This document shows positions 25,383 to 35,209 of a stretch of DNA of 64,000 bases, piece by piece; the first letter of the stretch is position 1; every line of letters starts with the position of its first letter. The notes below the pieces were generated by a model. That model was given only the letters and a program-made list of their open reading frames with translations. It was not told where the DNA came from and did no database searches. This stretch comes from JARRNE01 sp963824085 (GTDB lineage Bacteria; Pseudomonadota; Gammaproteobacteria; Chromatiales; Chromatiaceae). A program made the translations under genes and the position numbers. The stretch covers positions 124,001 to 188,000 of the forward strand of contig CAWGNT010000024.1 of the NCBI GenBank assembly GCA_963824085.1. Direction: 5' to 3'.

Positions 25383-26787
25383 ATGACGGGCTTGGTTGCG
25401 TCTGGTCTGGGGTCAGGGTTGGACATCAGCGGGCTGGTGTCGAAGCTCGTTGCGGCGGAGGGCGATCCGGCCAAGGCGCAGCTCACCAAGCAAGAGACGC
25501 AAGTCTGACAGCGGAGTTATCCGCGCTCGGCACGCTCAAATCCGCCTTCTCGGGGCTGCAGTCGAGCTTAGACGACATCGACCAGTCGTCGGACTTTGGT
25601 CAGCTCAAAGCCTCGTCCCGTGACGCGGACGCTGTTCACAGCGACGGCTGAAAGTGGTGCGGCATCGGGCAGTACGATGTACAGATTAGCGGTTGGCGCA
25701 ACCGCATAAGCTCACCTCCGCGATCTTCGCATGCGACCGGCTTTCGGAGGAAAGGATGGAGATCAACCTGACCCTGACCGTCAACGGCCAGGCGTTCGTC
25801 GTCGATCTTCCGAGGGTAAGACTCTCGCGGAGCTGCGGGACGAAGTCAACTCGGCGCCGACAATCCAGGCGTGAGGGCGACGCTCGTCAACGTGGACGAT
25901 AGGCCATCAGGCGTTGGTGCTGACCGCGACTGAGACGGGCTATCGACAAGCGCATCGAGTGTGACAGAGAACTTCGCCTCGGGCGGTTCGCTCTCACTGG
26001 CCACCGCGAACCGCGATGCGAGCGGCAACCTGGTTGGCGACCTCAGCGAGCTGGACGCCGCCGTGACGATCGACGGCATCACCGTGACCCGCTCGACCAA
26101 CGAGATCGCGGATGCGATCGATGGCGTGAGCTTGTCGCTCGGCAAGGCCGACCCAGGGCAGCCCACGACGCTGACCGTCGGGGTGGACCGGGACGGCATC
26201 TCCTCGGCGATTGCCGGATTTGTCCAAAGCTACAACGCGCTCGTTCGGTACCCTGAGTCGCGTCTCCGGTTATCAGAGGGCAAGGCGCTAGCCAGCCGGC
26301 CCTGTTCGGTGACGCGATGACGCGGAGCATTGGTGACCGGCTGCGCACCGAGCTCGGCCGCAGCCTGTCCGGCCTCGACGGCGACTGTCTCCGCGCTCGC
26401 GGACATCGGTATCACCACCAACACCGACGGGACCTTGGTCCTCGATGGGGGCAAGCTCGACAAGGCGTTGGCCGCAGACTCGGCCGCGGTCGGTGCCCTC
26501 TTCACCTCGGAGCAGGGCTACACGTCCCGGCTCGACGACATCCTGGATTCGTATCTGAGCGCGGGAGGCATCATTCAGACCCGCACCAACGGTATCCAGT
26601 CCCAAATCGATGACATCGGGGACCGCCGCGAGGTGCTGGATCGGCGGCTGGCCGCCCTTGAGGATCGCTACACGCGCCAGTTCAACGCGTTGGACGCCCT
26701 GGTCGGCCAGCTGACGGCAACCAGCGACTACCTGACCCAGCAGCTCGCAACCTGCCGGGCGCTTGGAAGCCGGATAACAGTAGCTGA
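25383..26787 (+). pseudogene. fliD: FliD filament cap, multiple frameshifts
   Basis: Starts MTGLVASGLGSGLDISGLVS, the FliD N terminus, but hits a stop after about 41 codons. FliD-like sequence continues in other frames: LSALGTLKSAFSGLQSSL (from 25520), then SGLAQPHKLTSAIFA, TENFASGGSLSLATANRD, FVQSYNALV, ALADIGITTNTDGTL, and the C-terminal coiled coil QSQIDDIGDRREVLDRRLAA. Adding one A near 26750 would give an ending of LPGAW and a stop at 26785-26787. At least eight indels are needed, so no functional cap is encoded as read. FliD normally folds flagellin at the filament tip. Confidence 0.82.
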
Positions 26788-26845
26788 CCAGAGCGCAACC
26801 CGTTCGCCATTCTTGGCATCAACTGACATCAAGAGGAATCAAAAA

Positions 26846-27287
26846 ATGAACGCGACGGCCGCCTTGCAGCAATACCGGGGAATCGGCAACCAGGGTGCGG
26901 TCATGGACTGCAAGTCCTCACCAGCTGATTCTGATGCTCATTGACGGAGCGGTCGAAAAGACCGTGACGGCAAAGGGAAAGATGCTGCATGGCGATGTCG
27001 CCGGAAAGGGGAGCCTCATCAGCGGAAGCATGGCCATCATCGATACGTTGCGCGTGAGCCTGGACCATAAGGCGGGCGGTGAGATGGCCGACAATCTGGC
27101 TGGTTTGTACGACTACATGTCGCGCCGCCTGCTCGAATCGAACGCGACCAACCAACCGAAGCTGCTCGACGAGGTGGTCTCTCTGTTGAAGGAGGTCCGG
27201 GAGGCGTGGGTGGCCATCCCCCAGGACTATCGGACCCCTAACGGCAGGACCCAAGTGTCGGGAATGATGAGCGTGAGCCCCCAATAA
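26846..27287 (+). pseudogene. fliS: FliS flagellin chaperone, one frameshift
   Basis: The first 21 codons (MNATAALQQYRGIGNQGAVM) and the rest (SPHQLILMLIDGAVEKTVTA to the C terminus) are typical FliS but lie in different frames. One extra T near 26908 (GACTGCAAGT versus the expected GACGCAAGT) explains it. FliS keeps flagellin soluble before export. A single-base event, compatible with a consensus error. Confidence 0.88.
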
Positions 27288-27308
27288 CAACGGATGGGAG
27301 TCAACAAC

Positions 27309-27647
27309 GTGAGCGCGCTTTCTCTGGTAGACCCAACACGGCTGCAAGACTGGGACGACATCCTGTCGTGCACGCGGGAGATGCTCGACGCGGCGAACGC
27401 AGGTGACTGGGATCGGGTCGTCGTTCTCGAAGCGGAACGGCGGAATGAGATCTCCCGATTTTTCTCAGCGGGGATCGCCGCCTATGAAACGGTGCACGTA
27501 CGGCGGGGTATTCAGGAAATTCTGGAATCGGACCGGGAGCTCCTGTCGATGAGTCAGCGCCAGAAACGCCAGCGGTCGGCGGACATCGTGCAGCTGCGCC
27601 GGCGGGCCTCGGTGCAGAAGGCGTACGAGGCGACCGCCGCCGGCTGA
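27309..27647 (+). CDS. fliT: FliT-like flagellar chaperone
   Basis: About 112 residues, all helical, with the DWDRVVVLEAERR motif of FliT-type FliD chaperones. It follows fliS closely, the normal place for fliT. The GTG at 27309 has GGGAG 8 bases upstream and is preferred over the ATG at 27294. It is intact, unlike its neighbours. Confidence 0.75.
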   Translation: MSALSLVDPTRLQDWDDILSCTREMLDAANAGDWDRVVVLEAERRNEISRFFSAGIAAYETVHVRRGIQEILESDRELLSMSQRQKRQRSADIVQLRRRASVQKAYEATAAG

Positions 27648-27743
27648 TTCGATTTCGCCAGACATCGTTCCCCGGCTCGCACCGTCGCCGATCACAGGAA
27701 TGATCCTGGACGCAGCTGTTTGAAACCGCCAAGGCCACAAACC

Positions 27744-30700
27744 TCACCCCTCCGCTTGCGCCGGCCCTTCCGGGGTCGCGCCCCGCGTCGCAGGGCCGCC
27801 ATGGAAGCGCTCCCGAAGGCGCTGGAAAACGACGTAGAGCATGGGGATGAGGAAGATGCCCACGGTGGACGCGATCAGCATCCCCCCGAACACTGCCGTC
27901 CCCACGCCCCGCTGGCTCGCCTCGCCGGCGCCGCTGGCGATGACCAGCGGCACCAGCCCCAGGATGAAGGCGAAGCTCGTCATGAGCACGGCGCGAATGC
28001 GCAGTCGCGCGGCGCTAGTTGCCGCGTCGAGGATGGACTTGCCGGCCCCCCGTTCCTCCATGGCGAACTCGACGATCAGGATGGCGTTCTTGCTCGCGAG
28101 GCCGATGAGCACGACGATGCCGACCTGGGCGTAGAGGTCGTTGGGTAGTCCGGCGACCCACAGCGCCGCCATGGCGCCGAGAACGCCGATGGTGACCGAG
28201 AGCAGCACCGCCGTCGGCATGGACCAGCTCTCGTAGAGTCCAACCAGGAACAGGTAGGCGAAGAGCACCGCGAGCCCCAGCACGATGGGGGTCTTGCCGC
28301 CCGCCTCCTTCTCCTGAAAGGCGGTGCCGGTCCACTCGTAGCCGTAGCCGGCGGGGAGCGTCTTCGCGGAGATCTGCTCCATGGCGGCCAGGGCATCGCC
28401 CGAGCTGCGCCCGGGGGCCGGGCCGCCTTGAACAGTGACGCTGCGGTAGTTGTTGTAGCGCTGCAGGAGCTGCGGACCGAGCTGGAGCTCGGGCGACATG
28501 ATGGCGCGGATGGGGACCATCTCGCCCTTGGCGTTGCGTACATGGATGCGGTAGACGTCGTCGAAACGCTCGCGGTCCTGCTGCTCACCTTGGACTTGAA
28601 CCTGCCAGACTCTCCCGAACTTGTTGAAGTCGTTGACATAGTAGCCGCCCAAGGTCGCCTGTAGGGCGGTGAAGACGTCGCTGACCTGCACGCCCAGGGT
28701 CTGGGCCTTCTCGCGGTCGATGTCAAGGTAGACCTGCGGGTTGTTGGTAGCCCAGGTGGAGAAGACCCGGTTCAAGGCCGGGTCCTGGTTGGCGGCTAGG
28801 ACGAGGGCGCGCATCGCGGCGGCGAGCTCCTCGGGGGGGCGGCCCTGGAGGTCTTCGAGCTGGTACTCGAAGCCGCCGCTGGTGCCTAGGCCGATGATCG
28901 GCGGCAGGTTGAAGGGGATGACGCGCGCGGTCGGGATACCGGCGGTCTCGCGGGCGATGCGGGCGATGACGGCATTGACCTTCAGGTCCGGCGTGGTGCG
29001 TTCGTCGAAGGGCTTGAGGCGGCCGATGACGAAGGCACTGTTGGATTGCACCGTGCCGTCGAGGATGCTGTAGCCGGGCACGGTGAGCACGTTGGCGACG
29101 GCCGGGTCGCTGCCGACGATCTTCTCCAGCTGCTTGACCACCTCCAGGGTGCGGTTGACCGAGGCCCCCTGCGGGAGCTGGACCTCCGCCATGAAGGCTC
29201 CCTGGTCCTCTTCCGGCAGGAAGCCGGTGGGCGTGACCGTGAACAGCCAGCCGGTCGCGAGCCCCGCGCCCGCCACCGCCACCAGCACCAGGATCGCGAC
29301 TCGCACCAGCCGGGCGACCAGGTGGGCGTAGCCGTCGCGCACCTGGTCGATGCCGTTCATCATCGCGCCCAGGAGCCCGCGCCTGTGGTGGGTGGGCTTC
29401 AGGAGGATGGCGCACAGGGCCGGCGATAGGGTGAGCGCGTTGATGGCCGAGATCAGCATGGAGAAGGCCACCACCGCCGCGAACTGCTGGAATAGCTGGC
29501 CGGTGATACCGGGGATGAAGGCCACCGGCAGGAAGACCGAGAGCAGCACCAGGGTGATGGCGATGATGGGGCCGGTGATCTGGCCCATGGCCTTCTTGGC
29601 CGCTTCCCGCGGCGGCAGACCGTCCTCCTCCATGATGCGCTCCACGTTCTCCACCACCACGATCGCGTCGTCCACCACGATGCCGATGGCGAGCACCACG
29701 GCGAGCAGCGAGATGGTGTTGGCCGAAAAGCCGATCATGAGCAGGAAGGCGAAGGTGCCTACTAGTGCCACCGGGACCGCAATCAGGGGGATCAGGGTGG
29801 CGCGCCAGCTGCCGAGGAAGAGGAACACCACCAAGATGACCAGGGCGAAGGCCTCGAACAGGGTGTGGACCACCTTCTCCAGGCTCGCCTTGACGAAGTC
29901 CGTGGTGTCGTAGATGACCTTGTAGGCCAGGTCGTCCGGAAAGCGCTCGGCCAGGTGCTCCATGGCCGCGACGATGCCGTCGGCCACTGCCACCGCGTTG
30001 GCGCCCGGTGCCAGGTAGATGGCCATGGCGGCGGTGTCGCCGCCGTTCAGCCTGCTGAAGGAGTCGGACTGCTTGGCGCCGAGCTCCACGCGGCCCACGT
30101 CCTTGACCCGCACGGTGGAGCCGTCGGGATTGGCCCGCACCACGATGTTCTCGAACTCCGACGCATCGGTCAGCCGCCCCTGGGTCTGGAGCGTGATCTG
30201 GAACTGCTGGTCCGGGGTCATGGGCTGGGCGCCGATGCGGCCCACGGCGGCCTGGACGTTCTGGCCCTGGATAGCGGCGATGACGTCCGAGGGCGTAAGG
30301 CCCAGCGCCGTGAGCTGGTCGGAGCTCAGCCAGATGCGCATGCTGTAGTCCAGCGGCCCGAACAGGAAGACCTCGCCGACGCCGGGGACGCGGGCGAGGG
30401 TGTCGACCACGTTGATGGTGGCGTAGTTGCTCAGGAAGAGCGCGTCGTAGCTCGCCTTCGGCGAGTATAGGGCCACCACCTGGAGCATGGCGTTGGACTT
30501 CTTCTTGACGGTGAGTCCCTGGCGCTTGACCTCCTGCGGGAGCTGGGCCTCGGCGAGGTTCACCTTGTTTTGCACGTTGACCGTGTTGATGTCCGGGTTC
30601 GAGCCGAGCGCAAAGGTCACGGTCAGCGAGTAGCTGCCGTCGTTGGCGCTGGTCGACTTCATGTAGAGCATGTTATCGACGCCGTTGACCTTCGACTCCA

Positions 30701-30896
30701 CCGGCTGGGCGACGGTGGACTCCACCACCGCGGCGCTCGCTCCGGGATAGGCCGCTGTCACGGAGACCTGGGGCGGGACGATGTCGGGGAACTGGGCGAC
30801 TGGGATCTGGGTGATGGCGATCAACCCGGCCAGCGAGATGACGACCGAGATGACGATCGACAGCCGCGGACGGTCGATGAAGACGTCGGAGATCAT
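27744..30896 (-). CDS. RND multidrug efflux transporter, HAE1 family (AcrB/MexB-like)
   Basis: 1050 residues. MISDVFIDRPRLSIVISVV and IPVAQFPDIVPPQV at the start are HAE1 hallmarks. The proton-relay Asp pair lies in AIGIVVDDAIVVVENV (about 407-408). The protein has twelve membrane helices and two large periplasmic loops. It pumps drugs or other amphiphiles out with an adaptor and an outer-membrane channel. It overlaps the adaptor gene by four bases (ATGA), a clear operon. No TolC-like gene or TetR regulator is adjacent. Confidence 0.93.
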   Translation of the reverse strand: MISDVFIDRPRLSIVISVVISLAGLIAITQIPVAQFPDIVPPQVSVTAAYPGASAAVVESTVAQPVESKVNGVDNMLYMKSTSANDGSYSLTVTFALGSNPDINTVNVQNKVNLAEAQLPQEVKRQGLTVKKKSNAMLQVVALYSPKASYDALFLSNYATINVVDTLARVPGVGEVFLFGPLDYSMRIWLSSDQLTALGLTPSDVIAAIQGQNVQAAVGRIGAQPMTPDQQFQITLQTQGRLTDASEFENIVVRANPDGSTVRVKDVGRVELGAKQSDSFSRLNGGDTAAMAIYLAPGANAVAVADGIVAAMEHLAERFPDDLAYKVIYDTTDFVKASLEKVVHTLFEAFALVILVVFLFLGSWRATLIPLIAVPVALVGTFAFLLMIGFSANTISLLAVVLAIGIVVDDAIVVVENVERIMEEDGLPPREAAKKAMGQITGPIIAITLVLLSVFLPVAFIPGITGQLFQQFAAVVAFSMLISAINALTLSPALCAILLKPTHHRRGLLGAMMNGIDQVRDGYAHLVARLVRVAILVLVAVAGAGLATGWLFTVTPTGFLPEEDQGAFMAEVQLPQGASVNRTLEVVKQLEKIVGSDPAVANVLTVPGYSILDGTVQSNSAFVIGRLKPFDERTTPDLKVNAVIARIARETAGIPTARVIPFNLPPIIGLGTSGGFEYQLEDLQGRPPEELAAAMRALVLAANQDPALNRVFSTWATNNPQVYLDIDREKAQTLGVQVSDVFTALQATLGGYYVNDFNKFGRVWQVQVQGEQQDRERFDDVYRIHVRNAKGEMVPIRAIMSPELQLGPQLLQRYNNYRSVTVQGGPAPGRSSGDALAAMEQISAKTLPAGYGYEWTGTAFQEKEAGGKTPIVLGLAVLFAYLFLVGLYESWSMPTAVLLSVTIGVLGAMAALWVAGLPNDLYAQVGIVVLIGLASKNAILIVEFAMEERGAGKSILDAATSAARLRIRAVLMTSFAFILGLVPLVIASGAGEASQRGVGTAVFGGMLIASTVGIFLIPMLYVVFQRLRERFHGGPATRGATPEGPAQAEG

Positions 30897-32104
30897 GGCG
30901 CCGCGCTCCCCTTCGGCTCCTGCGGAGGCGTAGCGCTGACCACCTGTCCCGGTCTAACCTTCTGGGCGCCCTCCGTGATCACGAGCTCGCCCGCCTTCAG
31001 GCCGCTCTTCACGGCGACCCCCGCCCCTTTGCTTTGTCCCGTCTCGATGCGGCGGATCTGCGCCTTCTTCTCGGCATCGACGATCAGGACGAAGGTCCCC
31101 TGCTGGTCGACCTGCAGCGCTGACTGCGGCACCACGATTGCCGACTCCGGCTCTCCGCTTTGAACCACAATACTTGCGTACTGTCCGTCCACCAGGACCC
31201 CGTCCGGGTTCGGCAGCTCCGCGCGCAAGGTGACCGTATCTGTGCTGGAATCGGTCGTGACGTCGACGAAATCGAGCCGCCCCGGCTTGTCGTACATGCT
31301 CCCGTCCGGCAGGCGAACGCGCACCACCACCCCTTTGGGATCTCCGCCCTTCTTCTTTATGGTCCGCCGTGCTTCGAGGAGCTGCCTCTGGGTGACCGGG
31401 AACTGGACGTAGATGGGGTCGCGGCTGACGATGGTGGCCAGGGGTCCGGACGACGGACCCACCAGGTTACCCACCGTATACTTGGCAAGCCCGATGCGCC
31501 CGGAGACGGGGGCGGTGATCTTCGTGTAGCTGAGGTCCAGCTCGGCGGCGTTCAGGGCCGCCTTGGCCTGGGCGATGCTGGCCTCGGCAATGGAGTCGGC
31601 CGCCTGGAGCTCGTCTACCTTGGCCTGAGCGATGTTCTTTTGCTGCAGGAGCTCCCGACCCCGCGCGAGCTGGGCGCTGGTGTTCTGGCGGTCGGCCTTG
31701 GCCTTGGCTACATCGGCCTCCCGCTGTTGAACGATGGCTTCGTATTGGTCCGGCTCGATGACGAACAGCACTTCTCCGACCGTCACCTGCTGTCCCTCGG
31801 TGAAGCGGCGTTCCTTCAAGAACCCCTGTACGCGCGCCCGTAGCTCCACCTTGTCAACCGCCACGACGCGACCGACGAACTGGGCCGACTCTTCCACAGG
31901 CTGGCTCTCGGCCTTGACGACGACCACCGAAGGGGCAGGTGCCTGGGCTTTTGCTGTGTCTTCTCCGCTTCCACCACAGCCTCCGAGTGTGAGCAGAGCG
32001 GGGAAGAGGATCACCAGGAGGTGGCGGGAGAGCGGTTCCTGACGCAGGTGCTCGCGCGCGTCGCGCGCTTCGGACGTGCTATGGCAAAGGGGCATCTTTT
32101 GCAT
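30893..32104 (-). CDS. RND efflux periplasmic adaptor, MFP family (AcrA-like lipoprotein)
   Basis: About 403 residues. The start at 32104 has GGAAG 7 bases upstream. A signal peptide ends in the lipobox LTLGGC, so the protein is likely lipid-anchored. A coiled-coil hairpin (about 90-190), lipoyl halves (SYTKITAPVSGRIGLAKY) and beta-barrel domains match MFP adaptors. It links the RND pump to an outer-membrane channel. Confidence 0.92.
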   Translation of the reverse strand: MQKMPLCHSTSEARDAREHLRQEPLSRHLLVILFPALLTLGGCGGSGEDTAKAQAPAPSVVVVKAESQPVEESAQFVGRVVAVDKVELRARVQGFLKERRFTEGQQVTVGEVLFVIEPDQYEAIVQQREADVAKAKADRQNTSAQLARGRELLQQKNIAQAKVDELQAADSIAEASIAQAKAALNAAELDLSYTKITAPVSGRIGLAKYTVGNLVGPSSGPLATIVSRDPIYVQFPVTQRQLLEARRTIKKKGGDPKGVVVRVRLPDGSMYDKPGRLDFVDVTTDSSTDTVTLRAELPNPDGVLVDGQYASIVVQSGEPESAIVVPQSALQVDQQGTFVLIVDAEKKAQIRRIETGQSKGAGVAVKSGLKAGELVITEGAQKVRPGQVVSATPPQEPKGSAAP

Positions 32105-32463
32105 GAGATCGCTTCCGCGGCGTGTGACGGCGCGCATTGTATACCCCCTTCACTTGGATCGGGGGTCTTGCGCGGGGAGTCGCCGCACCGAACGGTGGTC
32201 GAGCCGGGGTGCCTAATCTTGGCCGTCGGAGGAAGCAAGCGGGGCGCGGCACCGAACGTGCCAAAGACAAGATCGATAGCTAGACGCGCGCCAAGCTGAA
32301 GATGTAAGGAGTAGACGCGGGGGGTTGGCAATGCGACCGGCCGCTAGGGCCACTCCGGCTGGGCCTTCGTCCACGCATCGACCGGTGCTTTCTCGCTCTA
32401 CGCGACGGGCTTTGTGCGCTTGCGATCGCGGCAGGTACCCCGGCCGCGCCCGCGCAGATGCCG
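32105..32463. other. Gene-free stretch upstream of the efflux operon
   Basis: 359 bases between the adaptor start and the end of the HPF-like gene, both on the minus strand. It should hold the efflux promoter; I see no regulator gene, strong hairpin or repeat here. Confidence 0.5.
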
Positions 32464-32820
32464 CTAGGAGTCGTTCACCGCTAGTTGTGGTCTGTTTGCT
32501 CCCCGTTGCCGGAGCCGTCTGAGCTGTCGTTTCGTAGCGGCGAATGCCTCCGCGATTGCTTCGGCGGCCTGCTTCTTCGCCTCCCGGATAATGACCTGGC
32601 GGCGCTCGCGAAGCGTGGTTACCACCTCGCAGCGCACGCGGTGTCCGTGCAGGCGGTCGAACTCTTCCATGATGCGGACCCGCAGCCCGAGGGTTTCGTC
32701 CGGATGTCGGCGCTGCAGCTTGTTCGCCTCCGACAACACTTGGTCGCGGACGGCCTGGTCCAGCGCCAGGGTGTCGCCGCTGATGTGGACACTAGGAGGC
32801 GAGGTCGACTCGGCGCTCAT
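32464..32820 (-). CDS. HPF/RaiA-like ribosome-associated protein
   Basis: 118 residues. VHISGDTLALDQAVRDQVLS and the central RVRIMEEF strand followed by HRVRCEVVTTL resemble the beta-alpha-beta-beta-beta-alpha fold of hibernation-promoting factors. It ends in a long basic Arg/Lys helix. Such proteins bind the 30S decoding region in starvation. It is not in the rpoN-hpf context where the main HPF usually lies, so it is probably a paralogue. Confidence 0.65.
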   Translation of the reverse strand: MSAESTSPPSVHISGDTLALDQAVRDQVLSEANKLQRRHPDETLGLRVRIMEEFDRLHGHRVRCEVVTTLRERRQVIIREAKKQAAEAIAEAFAATKRQLRRLRQRGANRPQLAVNDS

Positions 32821-33227
32821 CTGAAGTATGCATGCTCCTGTAGTGGCTCAGGGACGGGAGGACTGGTCGGGCTGCAGCGGGTGCCGGCGGCGTGGGCGCC
32901 ACCAAGGCGTCTGTATTGCGGTGCCGCGAGTGATGCACCCCATCCGCTACTGGGTAGCGGCCGACGGCAAGGAAATGGGACCGGCTCGGCGCAATGCAAG
33001 GCGGTCTGGACGATCGGCTTGATGGACACAAAACCATAATAACAGAGGAGTTGCATTCTAGGTGTGCGTCTGTTTTCGTTTTTCCTAGTTACCTGCTAAA
33101 GAAATTGTCAGTGAACGGGGACGACCCTGTGGCCGAGCATCATCCGCCCAAGCACGACCGCCATTTGCATATCGATGCGTTTCTTCGTACGTCGGCACGT
33201 TATCTCGGGGTTCCGCTGCCCGAACCG

Positions 33228-33300
33228 CGCCGTAAATACGTCCCTGTAGACTTGACGGCAGCCTTCCTGCTGCCGACACCCACGACGGGCGCAACCCGGC
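33228..33300. repeat. Dispersed intergenic repeat, copy C
   Basis: Core AAATACGTCCCTGTAGACTT with inverted GGCAGCCTTCCTGCTGCC arms. It lies in the 32821-33389 gap between the HPF-like and Nei genes; the rest of that gap shows no gene. Confidence 0.75.
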
Positions 33301-33389
33301 CCCTTCGGCGAGAACTGAAAAGCCCATGTGAGCCGCGTATAAGCTAGAGGAGCAAACACCCTCCGACGCGTTTGCAGGGTCGTGCAGCC

Positions 33390-34193
33390 TTGCCCGAAGG
33401 GGATACGATCCACCAGGTAGCCGCGGCGCTCTGCCCTGAGCTGTGTGGGCATGTCGTGCGTCACGTCCACTTGAAGCGGCTCAACGGCAGCAACCTTCTC
33501 GGTCGCACGATCTCCAACGTCTCCAGCAAGGGCAAGCACCTCTTCATCGACTTCGACAACGGGTTGGTGCTCCGCAGTCATCTTGGGATGTACGGCGCCT
33601 GGCACAGATACGGCCTCGCGGAGCGCTGGCTGAAGCCGGCCTGGCAGGCGTCCATCGTGCTGCAGACCGATGAACGCGTACTCGTATGCTTCAACGCGAA
33701 AGAGGTAGAGATCCTGGCGGCTCACGGCTACAGGCTGCTGGACGAACACCGTCGCCTGGGGCCGGATCTTATCCGGGACCGCCCGGACGCCGCGGTCCTG
33801 GCGCGCCGCGCGGGCGAGCTGCTGGGGCCCGACGTACCTCTGGCGGACGTCCTCCTCGATCAGCGGGTGGCGGCAGGGATCGGCAACGTCTACAAGTCAG
33901 AGGTGTTGTTTCTCGAGGGGCAGTCGCCTCTGGACCGGCTGGCGGACACGCCGGCGAAAGCGCTTCAAGCACTGTACCGGAGGGCCGAAGAGCTCCTCCG
34001 CCGCAATAGTCAGGGCGGTCCGCGCGTGACTCGCCCAGTGGACGACGGTCGCGGCCGGCTATGGGTCTACGGCCGCCGTGACCGGCCGTGCCTTCGCTGT
34101 GGCACCAGCATTCGATGGGCACGCTTGGGTGTCAATCAGCGCGTCACCTACTGGTGCCCGCGTTGCCAGGAGTCTTCTCGGGGCCGCCGCTGA
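33390..34193 (+). CDS. Fpg/Nei family DNA glycosylase (endonuclease VIII type)
   Basis: 267 residues from a TTG start at 33390. This start is decided by chemistry: Nei enzymes need the proline directly after the initiator Met as nucleophile, and TTG gives (M)PEGDTIHQ, the Nei signature. An ATG is not available there. A central H2TH region (DVLLDQRVAAGIGNVYKSE) and a C-terminal zinc finger, CLRC-x16-CPRC, are present. It removes oxidised bases and cuts the abasic site. AGGG lies about 11 bases upstream. Confidence 0.9.
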   Translation: MPEGDTIHQVAAALCPELCGHVVRHVHLKRLNGSNLLGRTISNVSSKGKHLFIDFDNGLVLRSHLGMYGAWHRYGLAERWLKPAWQASIVLQTDERVLVCFNAKEVEILAAHGYRLLDEHRRLGPDLIRDRPDAAVLARRAGELLGPDVPLADVLLDQRVAAGIGNVYKSEVLFLEGQSPLDRLADTPAKALQALYRRAEELLRRNSQGGPRVTRPVDDGRGRLWVYGRRDRPCLRCGTSIRWARLGVNQRVTYWCPRCQESSRGRR

Positions 34194-34223
34194 CCGCTTG
34201 CCACGGTCTGTGGAGCACCCGAC

Positions 34224-34810
34224 TCATGCCGAGATGGCGACGTGCATCGACCGAAAGTCCAGCCTCAGCGTCCCGACGTTGACGAATCCATCGCCCGGGA
34301 GCCCGCCGATGCGAAACCGGCGATTCTTCTCAAGGCGGAACCTGGCGAGCAGCATGCCCGGCAGCTCTTCGCGCCGACGCCGGTGTCGAGGATGAACAAC
34401 CCCTTGATTCCCTGGACTAGAGCCTCGACCAAGGGCAGGTTTACGGCCGCAGGGCTGGTGAACCGATAAGCGCCGTGCGGCGCCAACTGCTCCAGCTTGT
34501 TGGACAGCGCGTTCCGTCCGATCTGCCGGTAGAGCGACGCTGCTTCCGTAAGTCGGCCCCGACGCGATTGGCAGTCGGCCAGCAGGGCTATGAGGCGCGG
34601 GCTCTCCCCCAGCTCTTCGAGGGCCTGGGCGATAAACGACGCGGCCTGCTCGGGCCGGTTCCGCAGCAACAGGAGCTCGCCGAGAAGGGCTATGAGCTCC
34701 GGTGATTGGAAGCCTTCACTCCAGAGCTCGCGACAAATCCTTTCGCTCGAAGCGAAGCGTCCTCCGGCGAAATACTCGCTGGCGATTTGCAGGCGGCGGG
34801 TGAAGCTCAT
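34224..34810 (-). pseudogene. TPR protein with retropepsin-like aspartic protease end, frameshifted
   Basis: The N-terminal half has TPR-like helices (SPELIALLGELLLLRNRPEQ, then LIALLADCQSRRGRL). It runs into a retropepsin-like active-site segment, LFILDTGVG. The frame then shifts: two extra bases (GGCGCGAAG instead of GGCGAAG, about 34371) send it to a late stop at 34265. In the corrected frame the protein continues EELPGMLLARFRL, IGGLPGDGFVNVGTLRL, and stops at 34224-34226. The start is probably the ATG at 34810. The catalytic Asp is present, but the C-terminal sheet is out of frame. Confidence 0.6.
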
Positions 34811-35209
34811 CACAGCGCTGACGGCCCACGGCTGGCACTCTACCCGAGTGTGGGCGACGATCACCGGCTATCAGACCCGAGCGGTCCGGGTGTGTCAAAT
34901 CTTGGAGGGCGAGGGACTTGCCCTGCGCGACCGGCGTCGCGAGCCGGCGGGCGGTCGGCACCCCAGCCCTTCTCGGGTCGCTGGTGCCTCGTGCATAATG
35001 CCGACGATCGACAGGGTCAAAACAGCCTCTGGACGGCACGCGGCGCCGATCCTGAGGCCCGGGGGGCCGGGATATGCTGAGCGTGGGGCGACGGGACGCT
35101 GACCGGCGGCGGCCCGTCCAAAAAGAACGAAAAACCGAGATCGAAACAGTACATTCAGCGGGCGAGGAGCCCCCGCGGGTCCGCGGGCGCGGCTTCACCG
35201 GCCGGCACC
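34811..35209. other. Gene-free divergent region before the GTPase
   Basis: 399 bases between the broken TPR gene (minus) and the GTPase gene (plus). It contains GC-rich segments such as GGCCCGGGGGGCC but no gene or repeat I can support. It should contain the promoter of the GTPase-kinase operon. Confidence 0.4.
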
